Notes under the pieces: model-generated | The model's input: the letters and a program-made list of their open reading frames with translations, nothing else | The model's database searches: none | Told to the model about the DNA's origin: nothing | Source: Effrenium voratum | Taxonomy: Eukaryota > Sar > Dinophyceae > Suessiales > Symbiodiniaceae | Reading direction: 5' to 3' | Assembly: GCA_963377175.1 (NCBI GenBank) | Contig: CAUJNA010003240.1 | Location: 22,501 to 86,500, forward strand | DNA: 64,000 bases | In this document: piece by piece, positions 12,973 through 31,154 of the stretch | How positions within the stretch are numbered: position 1 is the first letter of the stretch | How the letters are laid out: every line of letters begins with the position of its first letter | Translations under genes and position numbers: made by a program

Positions 12973-13640
12973 TGTATGTAATGTATGTATGTATGTATGT
13001 AATGTATGTATGTAATGTATGTATGTAATGTATGTATGTAATGTATGTATGTATTTAATGTATGTATGTATGTATGTAATGTAATGTAATGTAATGTAAT
13101 GTAATGTAATGTAATGTAATGTAATGTAATGTATGTATGTATGTATGTATGTATGTATGTATGTATGTGTAGTATGCAGCGTGTGTGCAATGGCTGCAAT
13201 GCAGGCAATGTATGCAATGTATGTAGTGTACTGTGTGTAGGTATGTATGTGCATATGTAACAGTATAGCGTAATGTAACGCGATGGAATGCAACATGATG
13301 TGATGTAACGTAAACCATTTATTTGTATTGTAATGAACGGTATGTGTGTATCGTGCTTAATGTGTGTAACGCATGTAGTGTATGTAATGGAATGTTGTGC
13401 ATGTACTGTATGTATGTAAAGTGTGCAATTTGTTTATGTATGTGTGCAGATGGCACATGCATTACTGTAATGTCATGTAATGAAAAGGAATGCAGTGTAG
13501 TCTAATGCAATGTAACGCGATACAATGCAATGCAAAGTAACGTAACTTATCGTGTGTGTAATGTAGTGTAGTGCAGCGTAGTGTATTGTACTGTATTTAT
13601 GCCATGTGTGTACGTATGTATGTATATATATATATGTGAG
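11505..13640. repeat. ATGT/ATGTA microsatellite block
   Basis: Pure ATGT (period 4) and ATGTA (period 5) arrays alternate in patches from about 11724 to 13170, with abrupt switches between the two periods. Degenerate flanks (CATGCATGC, ATGTAACG) run from about 11505 and out to 13640, where a short TATATATATA run sits at about 13623. The very long open frames on both strands only translate the repeat. Confidence 0.97.
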
Positions 13641-14095
13641 TGTGTGTATGTGCGTAGTCATTTTTGCATTTGTAGGTCTTGATGTTACTTTTGAAGCGGG
13701 CCAAGACCCGGCCCGCGTTTCCTCGAACAAATTCACGACGGGATGGTGCGCTCTCCCAGGCCCCACTTCAGCGGCTCCGCGGCACGCCTTGAGCCGCTTC
13801 GGCGGCTCTTTGCCACCCGCTCAGTGGTGGCGGCCGGGGGCCCATGGCCGCGCCACGGGCGGGGGGTTGGGAGGTGGGGGGGGGGCCACGTTGTCCCCCA
13901 AAACCGGGCTTGCCCTTTTAGCACAGCAAAAGGTATCCCTGAAGAAAAGAACGTGATATTTGCGGCGTCCAAGTGTTCAGCTTATGCCCACACTCTTTCA
14001 ATCGAGGAATTGGGAGAGGGTCTAAGCACCGTGGCACCAGTGCTTGAACAAACTTGCGAAGAGGAAACGCTTGACAACGTGGCGTACCAAAGGAT
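13641..14095. other. GC-rich stretch and a possible exon before the duplication
   Basis: The stretch 13740-13910 is very G/C rich, with a G run near 13870. From about 13955 to 14095 the + frame reads SAYAHTLSIEELGEGLSTV and on to VAYQRMQG, which is protein-like and absent before copy 2 of the duplication. It may be an exon that only copy 1 keeps. Confidence 0.35.
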
Positions 14096-14240
14096 GCAGG
14101 GTTCCGTTTTGTGACAGGAGGGCTTGAAAGTTGTTGTCGAACGAAACATAGAGGCCGGAAGCATTTTTCGCGCGCCGCTCGAAATCTGGGCTTCGAGCAC
14201 TGCAGCAAGCCCCTAGACTATCCAGCTTTCAGCCTTCGCC

Positions 14241-17200
14241 ATGTGGCAGATGCAACAGATGCAGCAGATGCAGCAGATGCAGCAGATGCAGTGGGCTGCT
14301 GCGATGGAGGCAGGATGGGGCTTGTTTGTTGCCTTGCTTGGGAGCATGTAATTCATCTTCAACAACACGAGCGTCAAGTGAAAGTTGTCAAAGCAGGCGC
14401 TGGGCACCAATTTGTTTTGTAGAGCGCTGTTCATGCCGGGGGACCGCGCCCAGATGGAGAACCGGCGCCTGCAGCAGATTGCGGCCGCTCAAGCAGCCAT
14501 GATCAGGGACATCAGCCAGGACGCCCCAGGTTGCTGAGTGCTGATTCCGTTTTGAGACTCATGCTCAGCCACTGGCTTATGAGGAAATTCATGGCGCGGC
14601 CAAGTTGGACCCGAAGATTGAGGGCACGAACCGGAAGCAGCAAAAGCCAAAGCAGCCGCCAGCGCTTTCGCCGTGGCAGCCGCAGCCTTGGTCCGCCACA
14701 CGCGTTGTGCCTCAAAACCCATGTGGGTTGTGGGGGAGGGCAGGCGGCACTCAAAATCGTGGTCCCAGCAATGGCAACGGTTTTCTATTGGCTTCGCTTC
14801 TGCTACTGAGGGGGTCTGAGTTACTTTTCGGGGCTCAGGGGCCCCGGACGGAAGGTCCATGGAGCCGCTGAAGATCGCCGTGGACTCCCCGCAGTCTACG
14901 GCCTGCTCGGAAGGCCCGGGATCCCGAAATCCGGGGTCGGAGCCGGGCTCGACTCTCCGGCAACTTGGACTCGTCCCGCCCCGTTCGGCTTCGTTTTCTT
15001 TGACCCTCAACAGGGTGCCAACCTGAAAATAGGGTGAAGTGATTGGTTTCCCTCGGGTTTGGCTTCGAGTTGGTTTTGCAATTTGGTTTGGTTTCCTCCG
15101 GTTTGGCGTTGATTTGGCCTCCTTGGTTTCTCTTTGGCTCTTAGTTTGATTCTCCTCAAAGAGAGGTTAAGTCACTGCAATTGGATTGCCGCCAGTTGAA
15201 AAGTGGTGTGTAACGGGGACGTAGTTCCACCAACCACGTAGGGATGACTCCGGTAGAACTGTTGTCGGGTTGCGACTCTCGGCTGCCCCCTTTGCGTTCC
15301 GGCACGCAGGACCGGCTTTCTCCTACATGTCGCCGCTGCCCTCACCAGGTTCGCTGTCGCCTCCGCTGTCGCCTCCCGTGGCTTGGCATGGAAGTGGCCC
15401 AAGGGAGAAGGAGGTTGCTGAAACAGGTGTTTCACAATATTTAGGTATGGGCACGGTATGGGGGTGGCCCAGCCCTGCCTTGGACTTCAACAAGACAGAC
15501 GCACCCTTTGGAATTCCCTTCAGATGACGCCGCCGGGTCTGGCGCCGTGCCCGCCGCCTGGCTTGGAGCCCAGCGATGAGGCGTGGACAAAATCCCGCAC
15601 CAGGCAATGAACACTCCATGGATGGGATAAACCACCTACCAACTCATATGTCCCTCCTTCTGGGGGATTCAAACATGATTTGTTTGGCAATAAGACATTT
15701 GAAGTTCTGAAGAGTCTCCCTTTGTGTTTGAGGGGGACCTGTTAGGGCATCCGAACGCGGGCAGCTTTCGCCCATGACGGCTACAGGGTTTTGGCCAACC
15801 TTTGGATGGAATAAGGCGGTTCTGGGATAGGTTTCCGAAGAATGGACATTTGAGCCTGAGTTGCTGCGCTCTCTGGCTGTTTCTTTCCAGGAAACGGAGA
15901 ACCCTGGCTTGACCATCGAAATGGAGAACCCCAGCTTCAGCATCTCCAGTAGCCCGCTGGAGGGTGTCACGGCGACGTGGACGATTGCCAACCCTGAGGT
16001 GAGCCATTGGAGTGCCGAGTTGGGCTTGGGTTTGAAGCGACAAACGCAATGGCTACGAGGTTTCCGGGTTGGGGGGGCTGGGTACCGAGGAGAATTCCTC
16101 CTTAGGGGTGGCTTGGGGAAGCATCAATTCCGCCCCTCAGGGTCAATAGGAACGGTCATCATCCCCTCGAATGCCGAATGCAAACAACAATTATGAAGGG
16201 TGTTCCTGCCTGTAGAGGTAAGCATGGTCATGACCAATGATCTCGACATTTGTCCACACAGATTTTAAACCCCGAGCAACCGATACTCCTACATATTTCT
16301 ATTTGCGTGTTGAGTGACCACCAGACACCTCTTTGGAGTTTAGGAATTCTCAATTCTAAAGATACCAAGGCAATATGGCTCTCCACCAAAAAACTGCGAC
16401 CCACTTGGGAGTCTTGACCGATTTGGAGTAGGCGAAGCTGCGGGTGAGCTGTGGGTCCGCGCTGGTGTCGCCGCCCTTGTCGGGTCTGGCGGAGGGCCTG
16501 CGCCTGCTCTTCTCCCCAGGGGAGCGCCTCCGGCCCAAGCCTGGGGGGGTTTCTTTGGATTGTGCCGGAAGCCAAGCCTTTTGTTCGCGGCCTGCCAGGC
16601 TTTCGGCTTGCCCGTTTTCCGGGCTTTTGGCGGCCTTTCGGCAGCCTTTTGGTGGAACTCTGCGCGGGTTTTTGTATGTTTTCGTGGCTTTCGGCTTCCT
16701 GAAAACCACCCAAGCCAAGCCAACCTAAACCCACCCTAACCCCCAGCCCTGGCTTGACAATAGCATGTCAGCACCACCAACACAAAACCTTGAACAACAA
16801 CAAAGAACATCCTATGCCACTTGCTTCCATTTTTCAAACCTGCCTAGTTTTTGTTTCTCCATTTTTGACAAACATACTTTGGAGGGAGTTTTCCCATGAC
16901 CGAGTCGACGTTCGCCCAGGAAGTGGCTGCATGACTTCCAGGCGAAGAAGGCAAAGAAGGCTCGGTGCTGCTCACCCGTGTTTCAGGATGCGCAAGCAGA
17001 TTCTGAGCGCCATGCTGATCTTGTTGTTGACATCCAGCCGCTGAGCAGGCATCAAGTACTGTACTGTTTGTAACGCCACATTTGCCCTTCTGCTGGACAT
17101 TTCTTTTGGGTGCCGCCAGTGCAAGAAGAGCGCCGAGCGCCATCCGCGCTTTGGCGCCTTGCAGCTGAAATTCGCAGGACGGGGGTGCGTGATGGCCACT

Positions 17201-17786
17201 TGCTTCCGGCTGCCTCCACAGCCTGCCGGCATAGCCTCGTGCAGACTTGTCCTCACAGCTTAAAATAATCTTTTTGGACACCCATTCTGGGCCCTTTCGG
17301 TACTTGACCTAGAGGGTGCAGCCTTGCGCGGCTGGGTTTGGGGAGTTCGTGACTGCTTGTGTGGGGTGACCATTCCATCCGTCCATCCATGCATGCATGC
17401 ATGCATCCATCCATCCACATGGTAGCTTGCAGTTGCTTGGCATGCCACCGCCCACTATGTTCGCAGCTGCGGGGAATCATGGCTCAGCCGCATGGTAAAT
17501 AGTTAACACTACGCTGTCCTGCCTTTGCTACAAGCAATGCACGAAGGTTGACTATGTTGCGAATGTGCAGCTCGTTTACTTAGACCAGCATGCAATCATT
17601 TGGGAAGATGCAGTGCAGTCTTGCAAGGAGAACGCACTTCAACGGAGCCCTTGACGCTGATCTTCACAGTTGGCAAGGCTCCTTTGCCGGCAATTCCCTT
17701 TGGGAGCGCATGGGGCTGTGTAGCTTGCTGCTTGCTTGAGTTTGCACCTTCGTTCAGCTGGAATGTTGACACCTTGGTGGGTTGCG

Positions 17787-17851
<65 letters not shown>

Positions 17852-20800
17852 TGTGTGTCTGTGTGTCTGTGTGTCTGTGTGTCTGTGTGTCTGTGTGTCT
17901 GTGTGTCTGTGTGTCTGTGTGTCTGTGTGTCTGTGTGTCTGTGTGTCTGTGTGTCTGTGTGTCTGTGTGTCTGTGTGTGTTTTTGTCTGTGTGTGTATGT
18001 TGTTCTGCTATCGTGTAGAGGTCTCGCCTGCATGCCTATGGCTCCACGCTGCATCGGGCCACTTTGCCTTCTTTTTGTTTGAAGCTGACCTTCGTGACAG
18101 CGAGATTGCCCGCTTGTTTGTGCGTGTCTGCGTTATTGGCTGGCCAGATTGCAGCTAAGGTATGTAAGAGTTTCAGCACTTGAATCCGTTTTCGAGCGTT
18201 ATCCCCCCTTTGTCCCCCAGCATGCCGCCACGCCGTAAAGATTCTGTAGCTTCCTGCGTGCATTCATGTTAGCCACCGTTGCAGCTTTCATGTTCGGGAT
18301 TAGCCCAATGCATGACCAACACCTTGTCCCACAAAACAGGCGCAGATTACTCTGTGGCTCCCTTGTTGCGGCTTTGTTCTTTGACGGCCGAGAGGTCACA
18401 GATGCAGAGGACACCCGCATGTATGTGCCCAGTTACTAGACCTGTTTAAGAAGAGCTCCTTGGTCAAGATTGTGAGAAAACATGCAGCAGGTGAATTCCC
18501 AAGCAGAGATGTAGTAGAGCATTGCGACAAGGTGGTCAGAATCAAGGTTTAGAGGCAACTCTAACACATTTCACTACATTGTACCAGTGTCGAATTGCCT
18601 TCGGGGCCCATGCAGACCTGTCTCATCTATCTGAATCCATCCCCCAGGTGCGGCTGCAGCCAGTGACAGCTTGTGCCGGAGAGGGCGCCTGCCGAGTGGA
18701 GCTGCCCAGGGATTGGCGGCTGGAAGTGGAAGGCGGAAGCCCGCAGATGCCGGGGCAGATGCTTGCGACGCGCGAGGATGAAGTGGTAAGGTGGTAAGGT
18801 GTTGCTTAGCTTTTGGTGGAGGTTGTGCCGCTCAAGGGTTGATGGGCACAATGCTTCGCATGCGAGCGACCGTCGGCCGGCAGGTGGCTCGTTGACCGTG
18901 GGCGTGGAGGTTATTGAGACGAAGCAGTGCCACTCAGATGCATGACAGCTATCAGGCAAGAGGAGAATATCGCAGTCAGACTGTCAGTCATGTTGCCAGC
19001 GATCTGCCTTGTTTTGTTTTCCATCTGGATATTTTCTGGTGCTTCTTGCCCTGGAGATTGCCAACGTGAGCCGCGCATCAGTGGTTTCTAGCTTTGATAC
19101 TTTGGCAGCCGGCTCGGGGACCTTTTCAATCTGATCTGCCTCTTCTTCTACGTGTCGGTTTTTGGGGGGCAGGGGGCGTTGACTCAGACTTGTGGCTTTT
19201 GCTCAGGAATTCGCTGTGCAGCTTGGCATGAAAGGACACTGGGCTTGTCTCTTCGAGGGTAACCGCTTTGCCAATCACAGAAGTGCCCAACTTGAGCGCC
19301 ATGTTTGCCCGAACTGAGGCTTCTGCATGCGGGTAGCCAGCCCAGCGCTGCTGGCAGGTGAGAGGAGCTGCCATGTTCCTTGGAATATTTGCTCACTTGC
19401 GCCAGCAGCGCTCGGCAGCGCTACCATTGTAGAGTATCTCGGCATCAATGAGCAAGTAATGTGCCCTTCATAGGTCACGATTCCGCGTTTCAGCCCCAAG
19501 TGGCAAGAAGCAAAGGGCCTAGTCAGGGCCCAGGGGCCGTGCACTCCGGCGCAGCGCAGGTAACGGCAGGAGTCACAGTATCCGCTTTGCCAGGGCCTCA
19601 GCCTGCAGTTTTGCGAGCCTCACATCGTCCTTCTTTTGTGAGTCCGCATGCAGTGGAGACACCGAGCTGAGCTGAGAGTCATATAGTTCCACATGGCAGT
19701 TCCCCAGTTGGTGTCGCTTGAGCCATAGGGTCAGTCCTCGGGTTAGGCCAACTCGCCTGTTTGAACGTATTTTGACCACTACTTGTGTACACGGGCACTT
19801 TTTGGATTCCCTTCAAAGGGATCTCTGGTCCAATGGATGTTTCGAGGCATGCTCAGTGTGGAGTGCGAGGCGCCTCTACACTGATGCCTGGCTGAAGATG
19901 GTACGTGATGCTAGCAAGAAAGCTGCATGGGAGTGCGTCACATTAGGGGCTTCCTTCTGGCTTCTCTTTAGCGCAACCCCCCCAAAAGATGCCCACACAT
20001 ATTATCGAGAGAGAGAGAGAGAAACAGAGAGAGAGAGAGAGAGAGCGAGACCTTTGACCTTCCTGAGTTTGGTGGGAGTGTGGTGGGACGGTTGGAGGTG
20101 CTGTTTCCACGATCGATTTTGGGCCGTTTTGAGTGCACGTGGTGGTCACCGGCTTGATAGCTGCAGTACAGTCGCATTGCACGCACCATTGTTTGTTTTG
20201 TTTGTGTTTGTGTTCTTTTCTTTTTTCCTTTGAGGTGGGGGAAGGGGGGTTGGCTCGCAAGGGGCGCACAGCCGAAGATGGTTGGGGCTTGCTTTGACGT
20301 AGCAGCATAGCAAATACACAGTTTGTGCTGACCAATCATTCCGCAACATCCATCCGCGCAAAGTGCTTTGCGTACATTCAATAGGTCTTAGGTGGGCATG
20401 TCCTGACTGTGCGGCATGTCCTGACTTGACTGGAGTCCTGGAGAAGCGTGCTGCTTTCTTAGCATCTTTATCACTCACAAGAGCATGTGGCCGAAAGCGT
20501 CACGCCAGCAGTGCAAGACAAGACCTGGGGTTGGCCAGATTCCATCAAGCCTTGTGTGTGTGCATCTGTATGTCCACTTGATCCAGTGAGCACTGGTTAG
20601 GTGCGATTTTAGGCTCGCCATACTTGGCGAGCGGGCTTCATCGCCCACGCCTGGTGAAGTCCAATCGGGGATGTTGAGGAAGCAAACCCATGGAAGCTGA
20701 TGCCGAGGCTGAATTCGCATTTTTGGCATAGAGGACCACATCTCGCCACTTGGATGCAACTTTGGGCGGATACTGGAACAGAGCAGAGCAAAGCTTGCTT

Positions 20801-21037
20801 GCACGGCATGGCCTACTTGTGATGGTGAGAATGGGGCGCGTTCTGCTTGAGCATGTCGTCTCAGGGCGCATGCCGCTCGCTTCCAAGGTGGCCCGCTTCC
20901 GGCCGGCGAAGCAGAGACTCGTTCTGAGCTGCTCCAGCCCTTCGCAGCCGCGAACTCCCCTGCCGAGCGACAAGCGCAAAGCCAAAGGGGATCCTCCAGG
21001 TGCCGTTCCCGCCCGAGAGCGGAGGGCATGTGTATAG
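14241..21037 (+). CDS. Unrecognised multi-exon gene, duplication copy 1
   Basis: I do not recognise the family. Protein-like + strand exons are: 14241-14351 with a Met-Gln-Gln repeat (TAA in frame, so possibly a leader or a spliced exon); 14433-14537 (MPGDRAQMENRRLQQIAAAQ); about 14555-14745, Pro/Gln-rich (LDPKIEGTNRKQQKPKQPP); from 14859 (MEPLKIAVDSP); about 15284-15400 (FSYMSPLPSPGSLSPPLSPP); 15524-15610 (MTPPGLAPCPPPGLEP); 15891-15998 between a clean TTTCCAG acceptor and a GTGAGC donor (SFSISSSPLEGVTATWTIA); about 16440-16550; about 16922-17073 (WLHDFQAKKAKKARC); about 17105-17195 (GCRQCKKSAERHPRFG); about 18000-18155; 18655-18750; and a basic C-terminal exon ending with TAG at 21037. In the last exon the copies differ by an in-frame 3 bp indel and one missense change, which favours coding. 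The exon order may not be complete and more than one gene could be present. Confidence 0.45.
17789..17999. repeat. GT dinucleotide then GTGTCT hexanucleotide array (copy 1)
   Basis: A GT run from 17789 to about 17850 is followed by roughly 20 GTGTCT units to about 17975. The homologous array in copy 2 is several times longer. Confidence 0.95.
20006..20050. repeat. GA microsatellite (copy 1)
   Basis: GAGAGA runs interrupted by AAACA. The copy 2 counterpart at about 27713-27747 is about 10 bp shorter. Confidence 0.9.
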
Positions 21038-21200
21038 CATCGCCGCTCCACCCAACTGCGATTCCCACACAACGGCCATGGCGACAAGAGTCCGCATGCG
21101 GAGGGGCGATGACTTTTTGGAGGCTTCACCATGTGTAAAGCATGTAGTAGTGTAGGGGAGGTAACGTTGCTTTGTGCCAGCTCTGCTGGCAACGCTCTGG

Positions 21201-21295
21201 TGTGTGTTCAAAAACATGGCGTCCGACCAGGAGGGAAGTGAATTTTGCGGTAATGCTTTGCCATCACACAGCGGGCTGCTCCGCTGCTCAGCATT
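21201..21295. other. Unique spacer between the tandem copies
   Basis: About 95 bp with no match after copy 2. Its last bases (GCATTGCAAG) resemble the bases before copy 1 (GGATGCAGG), so the exact breakpoint is fuzzy by a few bases. No gene is seen. Confidence 0.6.
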
Positions 21296-21453
21296 GCAAG
21301 GTTCCATTTTGTGACAGGAGGGCTTGAAAGGTTGTTGTCTGCCTCGGGAGAACTCGAACCATGGAGGCCGGCAGCATTTTTCGCGCCGCTCGAAATCTGG
21401 GCTTCAAGAGCACTGCAGCAAGCCCCTAGACTATCCAGCCTTCAGCCTTCGCC

Positions 21454-28722
<7,269 letters not shown>

Positions 28723-28884
28723 CATCGCCGCCCCACCCAACTGCGATCCCCACACAACGGCCATGGCGACAAGAGTCCGCATGCGGAGGGGCGGTGACTT
28801 TTGGAGGCTTCACCATGTGTAAAGCATGTAGTAGTGTAGGGGAGGTAACGTTGCTTTGTGCCAGCTCTGTTGGCAACGCTCTGG

Positions 28885-29660
28885 CGTATCTCTCACAGCG
28901 AACAGCAGCCATCCGGCTCTTTTGCCTCGGCAAGAGGAAAGCAGCTGAGACCCACTGTGGGCAGGCCTGCAATCCTGACACCCTGCAAACCTGCAAACCT
29001 GCAAACCTTTCATTCTGCTCGTTTGACCTGTGTGTGGGTGGTAGCGCCCATGCCAAGGGGCACAAGGCACCCAGAGCGCTTCTTCGGAACAGGGCAAAAG
29101 CGGCACCAGCGGCCCTGCGAAGACTGTCACATGAGTCCAAAGGTTTCCACTCGCGGGATACACCATGGTCGGTTTAGGACAATGGACTCAAAGAATGCGG
29201 TAACGCCATGGTTGGTTTCGCTGCTTCGGCACGGGGTCACCGGAATCCGGTGCAAAACTCCCAGGCCGAGCCGCTGACTGCCTGCAGTGATCTCCGCGCC
29301 CCCCAGTCCCTGGAGGTGTTGGGGAGGGCTGATTGGTGGCCATCCCTCCTTCTGGAGGGCTTGTTTTGGGATTGTTGGGAATAAGATCTTGGTTTGGGGC
29401 GTTTTCTTGGGGAGACGTTTCGGTTTTAGAGCTCGGAAGCGGGCGGGCACTCGCGAAAGCAGTTGAGGGATCCGATCGGTCCAATGCGGCTCGCACAATA
29501 GCGCAACTCCTGACGGCAGGCATTTTGCAGTGCGCTAACGCGCTGAAACACAGAAGTCGCACGCATCAAGAGCGCCTTTGGTTCCTTGATAGTATGGGGA
29601 GGGGTCTTCTCGTTTTGGTTTGCTTGCGTTAGGTAGGCAAGGAATACTTTACATCCTTTT
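28885..29660. other. No gene supported
   Basis: Unique sequence after the duplication. It contains a triple GCAAACCT repeat at about 28986-29008. Open frames on both strands are short and unrecognised. Confidence 0.4.
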
Positions 29661-29666
29661 GAGCCT

Positions 29667-30768
29667 TTGCAATTTTGGCACCCCGGACTCCTAAACCTTC
29701 GCCTTTTTTGCGCCGGCGGCAGGCCACTTACGGTGGGCGTTTGGTGGTCATTTCCCGCGGCAGCTGCCTTTTTGTGCAGCCGCTTGGCGATGCGACCTGC
29801 TTTTGAGGTGAGCCACGCACATGGCCCCTTTGAACGGTGGCGCGGAGGGAAACTAGCACACGTTTCATCGTGTGAGGACAAGTTAGGCATTGTTTTCCTT
29901 TTGACGTTTGATGGCTTTCAGGCAGCAAGGCCGTTTTCCTTGCTTTGGCTGAAAGGGCCTGGCAAGCTGCCCGATCATCGCCAGATCGTGTCCCTAGGAA
30001 GTTATTGCGGGCCCAGCTGGCAGGAGCAGCAGGCGGATGTTTCTTGTCTCATTCAGTTTTGCCAGCAATTGCCGCGCTGCACAGGCGTCATCATGATGAA
30101 CTCGGAGAACCATGACCGTCATCTTCAGGCGCAGCTTGATACCCTACTGGCAGAATGCTTTGGCCTCTTGTGCAAACACTCCAAGGTGTGGGCACCAGTA
30201 AGGGCCAGTGAGAGCACGGTGCAGGTAATGACCTGCCCCAATCAAGAGCGTGGAGGCGGCAACGAGGCGGGGCGAGCTTTTTGTTTCTGTTCAATTTTGG
30301 CATTGCCTGGCCTCAGCGTTTCTGGCAGGTACGCATCCCGGCAACAATGGCCGCCTGGCTGCGATTCTGCGCCAGGTGACGGGACGGTTTCAACCGCACA
30401 GCGTGCAGAGGCCCCACAGCCTTAACCAACGAGCGCTATGAGTCATAAGTGCCCCCAAATTCATTTGTGTTTGATATAACTTGCTAACTTGCCACGGTAA
30501 ACATGCACACATTCACTGTAATTATGGTGCAATGTGATGCAACGCAACGTGATATGCAATGGAAGTAGCATCATGAAGTAACATGTATGGCTTACATCTT
30601 TTTAGTTTCCTCTCTGCATCCACCATGCTCAGCACAGAGGATGACACTTGTTCCATTAAAGTCCGTCTCCAAAGACATTGCGCCGAGATCTCCTGGCAAG
30701 ATGGCCAGATGCTGCTGCGGAACCTGCAGCAAGGGCCCGTGGCGGCCACGCTCTTTACGCCCTACTAA
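29667..30768 (+). CDS. Unrecognised multi-exon gene upstream of DDX41
   Basis: I do not recognise the product. A protein-like exon is framed at 29922-30224 by a CTTTCAG acceptor and a GTAATG donor; it encodes 101 residues in one frame, including PDHRQIVSLGSYCGPSWQEQ and Cys-rich stretches (CLIQFCQQLPRC). An upstream segment ending at about 29806 (AMRPAFE, then GTGAGC) is likely the preceding exon. Near 30335 a frame reads NNGRLAAILRQVTGRFQP. A last piece near 30612-30768 (CSIKVRLQRHCAEISWQDGQ) ends with TAA, about 390 bp before the DDX41 start. Whether all belong to one gene is inferred from strand and order only. Confidence 0.45.
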
Positions 30769-31154
30769 CGGGAAAAAGTGGGAGAGATGCGGAGAGTTGG
30801 GGCATGGAACTGGATCGTCTGGCAGGGCCACGGATAGGTTGGACTGTTGTTTGGCCTATTTTGGGGCAGGGCATGTAAGGATGATCTGGAAGAGGTGTGC
30901 TGTTCGGGCAATCCATCCAGGTATGCGGCATGAGCACGCATTGATTTGCCATGGTGCGATGCGCTGCCTCCGTGTTGGCTGCAAAGCTGTAGTTCCATCA
31001 TGGTTTAGCCGCGGGCAGTGCACAGGCGGGCACGACAGTGCGGCGCCAAGCTTTGGCGGGGACTGGTGATTGAAGCCTGGTGAGGCCTCATGGTGAGCGC
31101 CGCTGCGCCTGTAGCCTCAGCCGGCGATGTGGCGATTGCAAGCTGTTTCTGGCA

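Larger units (their letters stand above)
14096..21200 (+). repeat. Direct tandem duplication, copy 1 (about 7.1 kb)
   Basis: The sequence from about 14096 (GTTCCGTTTTGTGACAGGAG) to 21200 (GGCAACGCTCTGG) is repeated in the same order and orientation from about 21296 to 28884. Introns and exons match almost base for base over long runs. Scattered indels and a much shorter GTGTCT array make this copy about 0.5 kb shorter than copy 2. A roughly 100 bp unique spacer (21201-21295) separates the copies. Confidence 0.97.

Noticed and set aside
11599..13296. 565- and 530-residue open frames on the - strand
   Set aside because: They only translate ATGT/ATGTA repeats (Ile-His-Thr-Tyr runs), with no unique domain.
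16228..16734. 168-residue Lys/Arg/Pro-rich - strand frame, present in both duplicated copies
   Set aside because: Conserved only because the DNA is duplicated; it is antisense to a + strand exon with a better protein profile.
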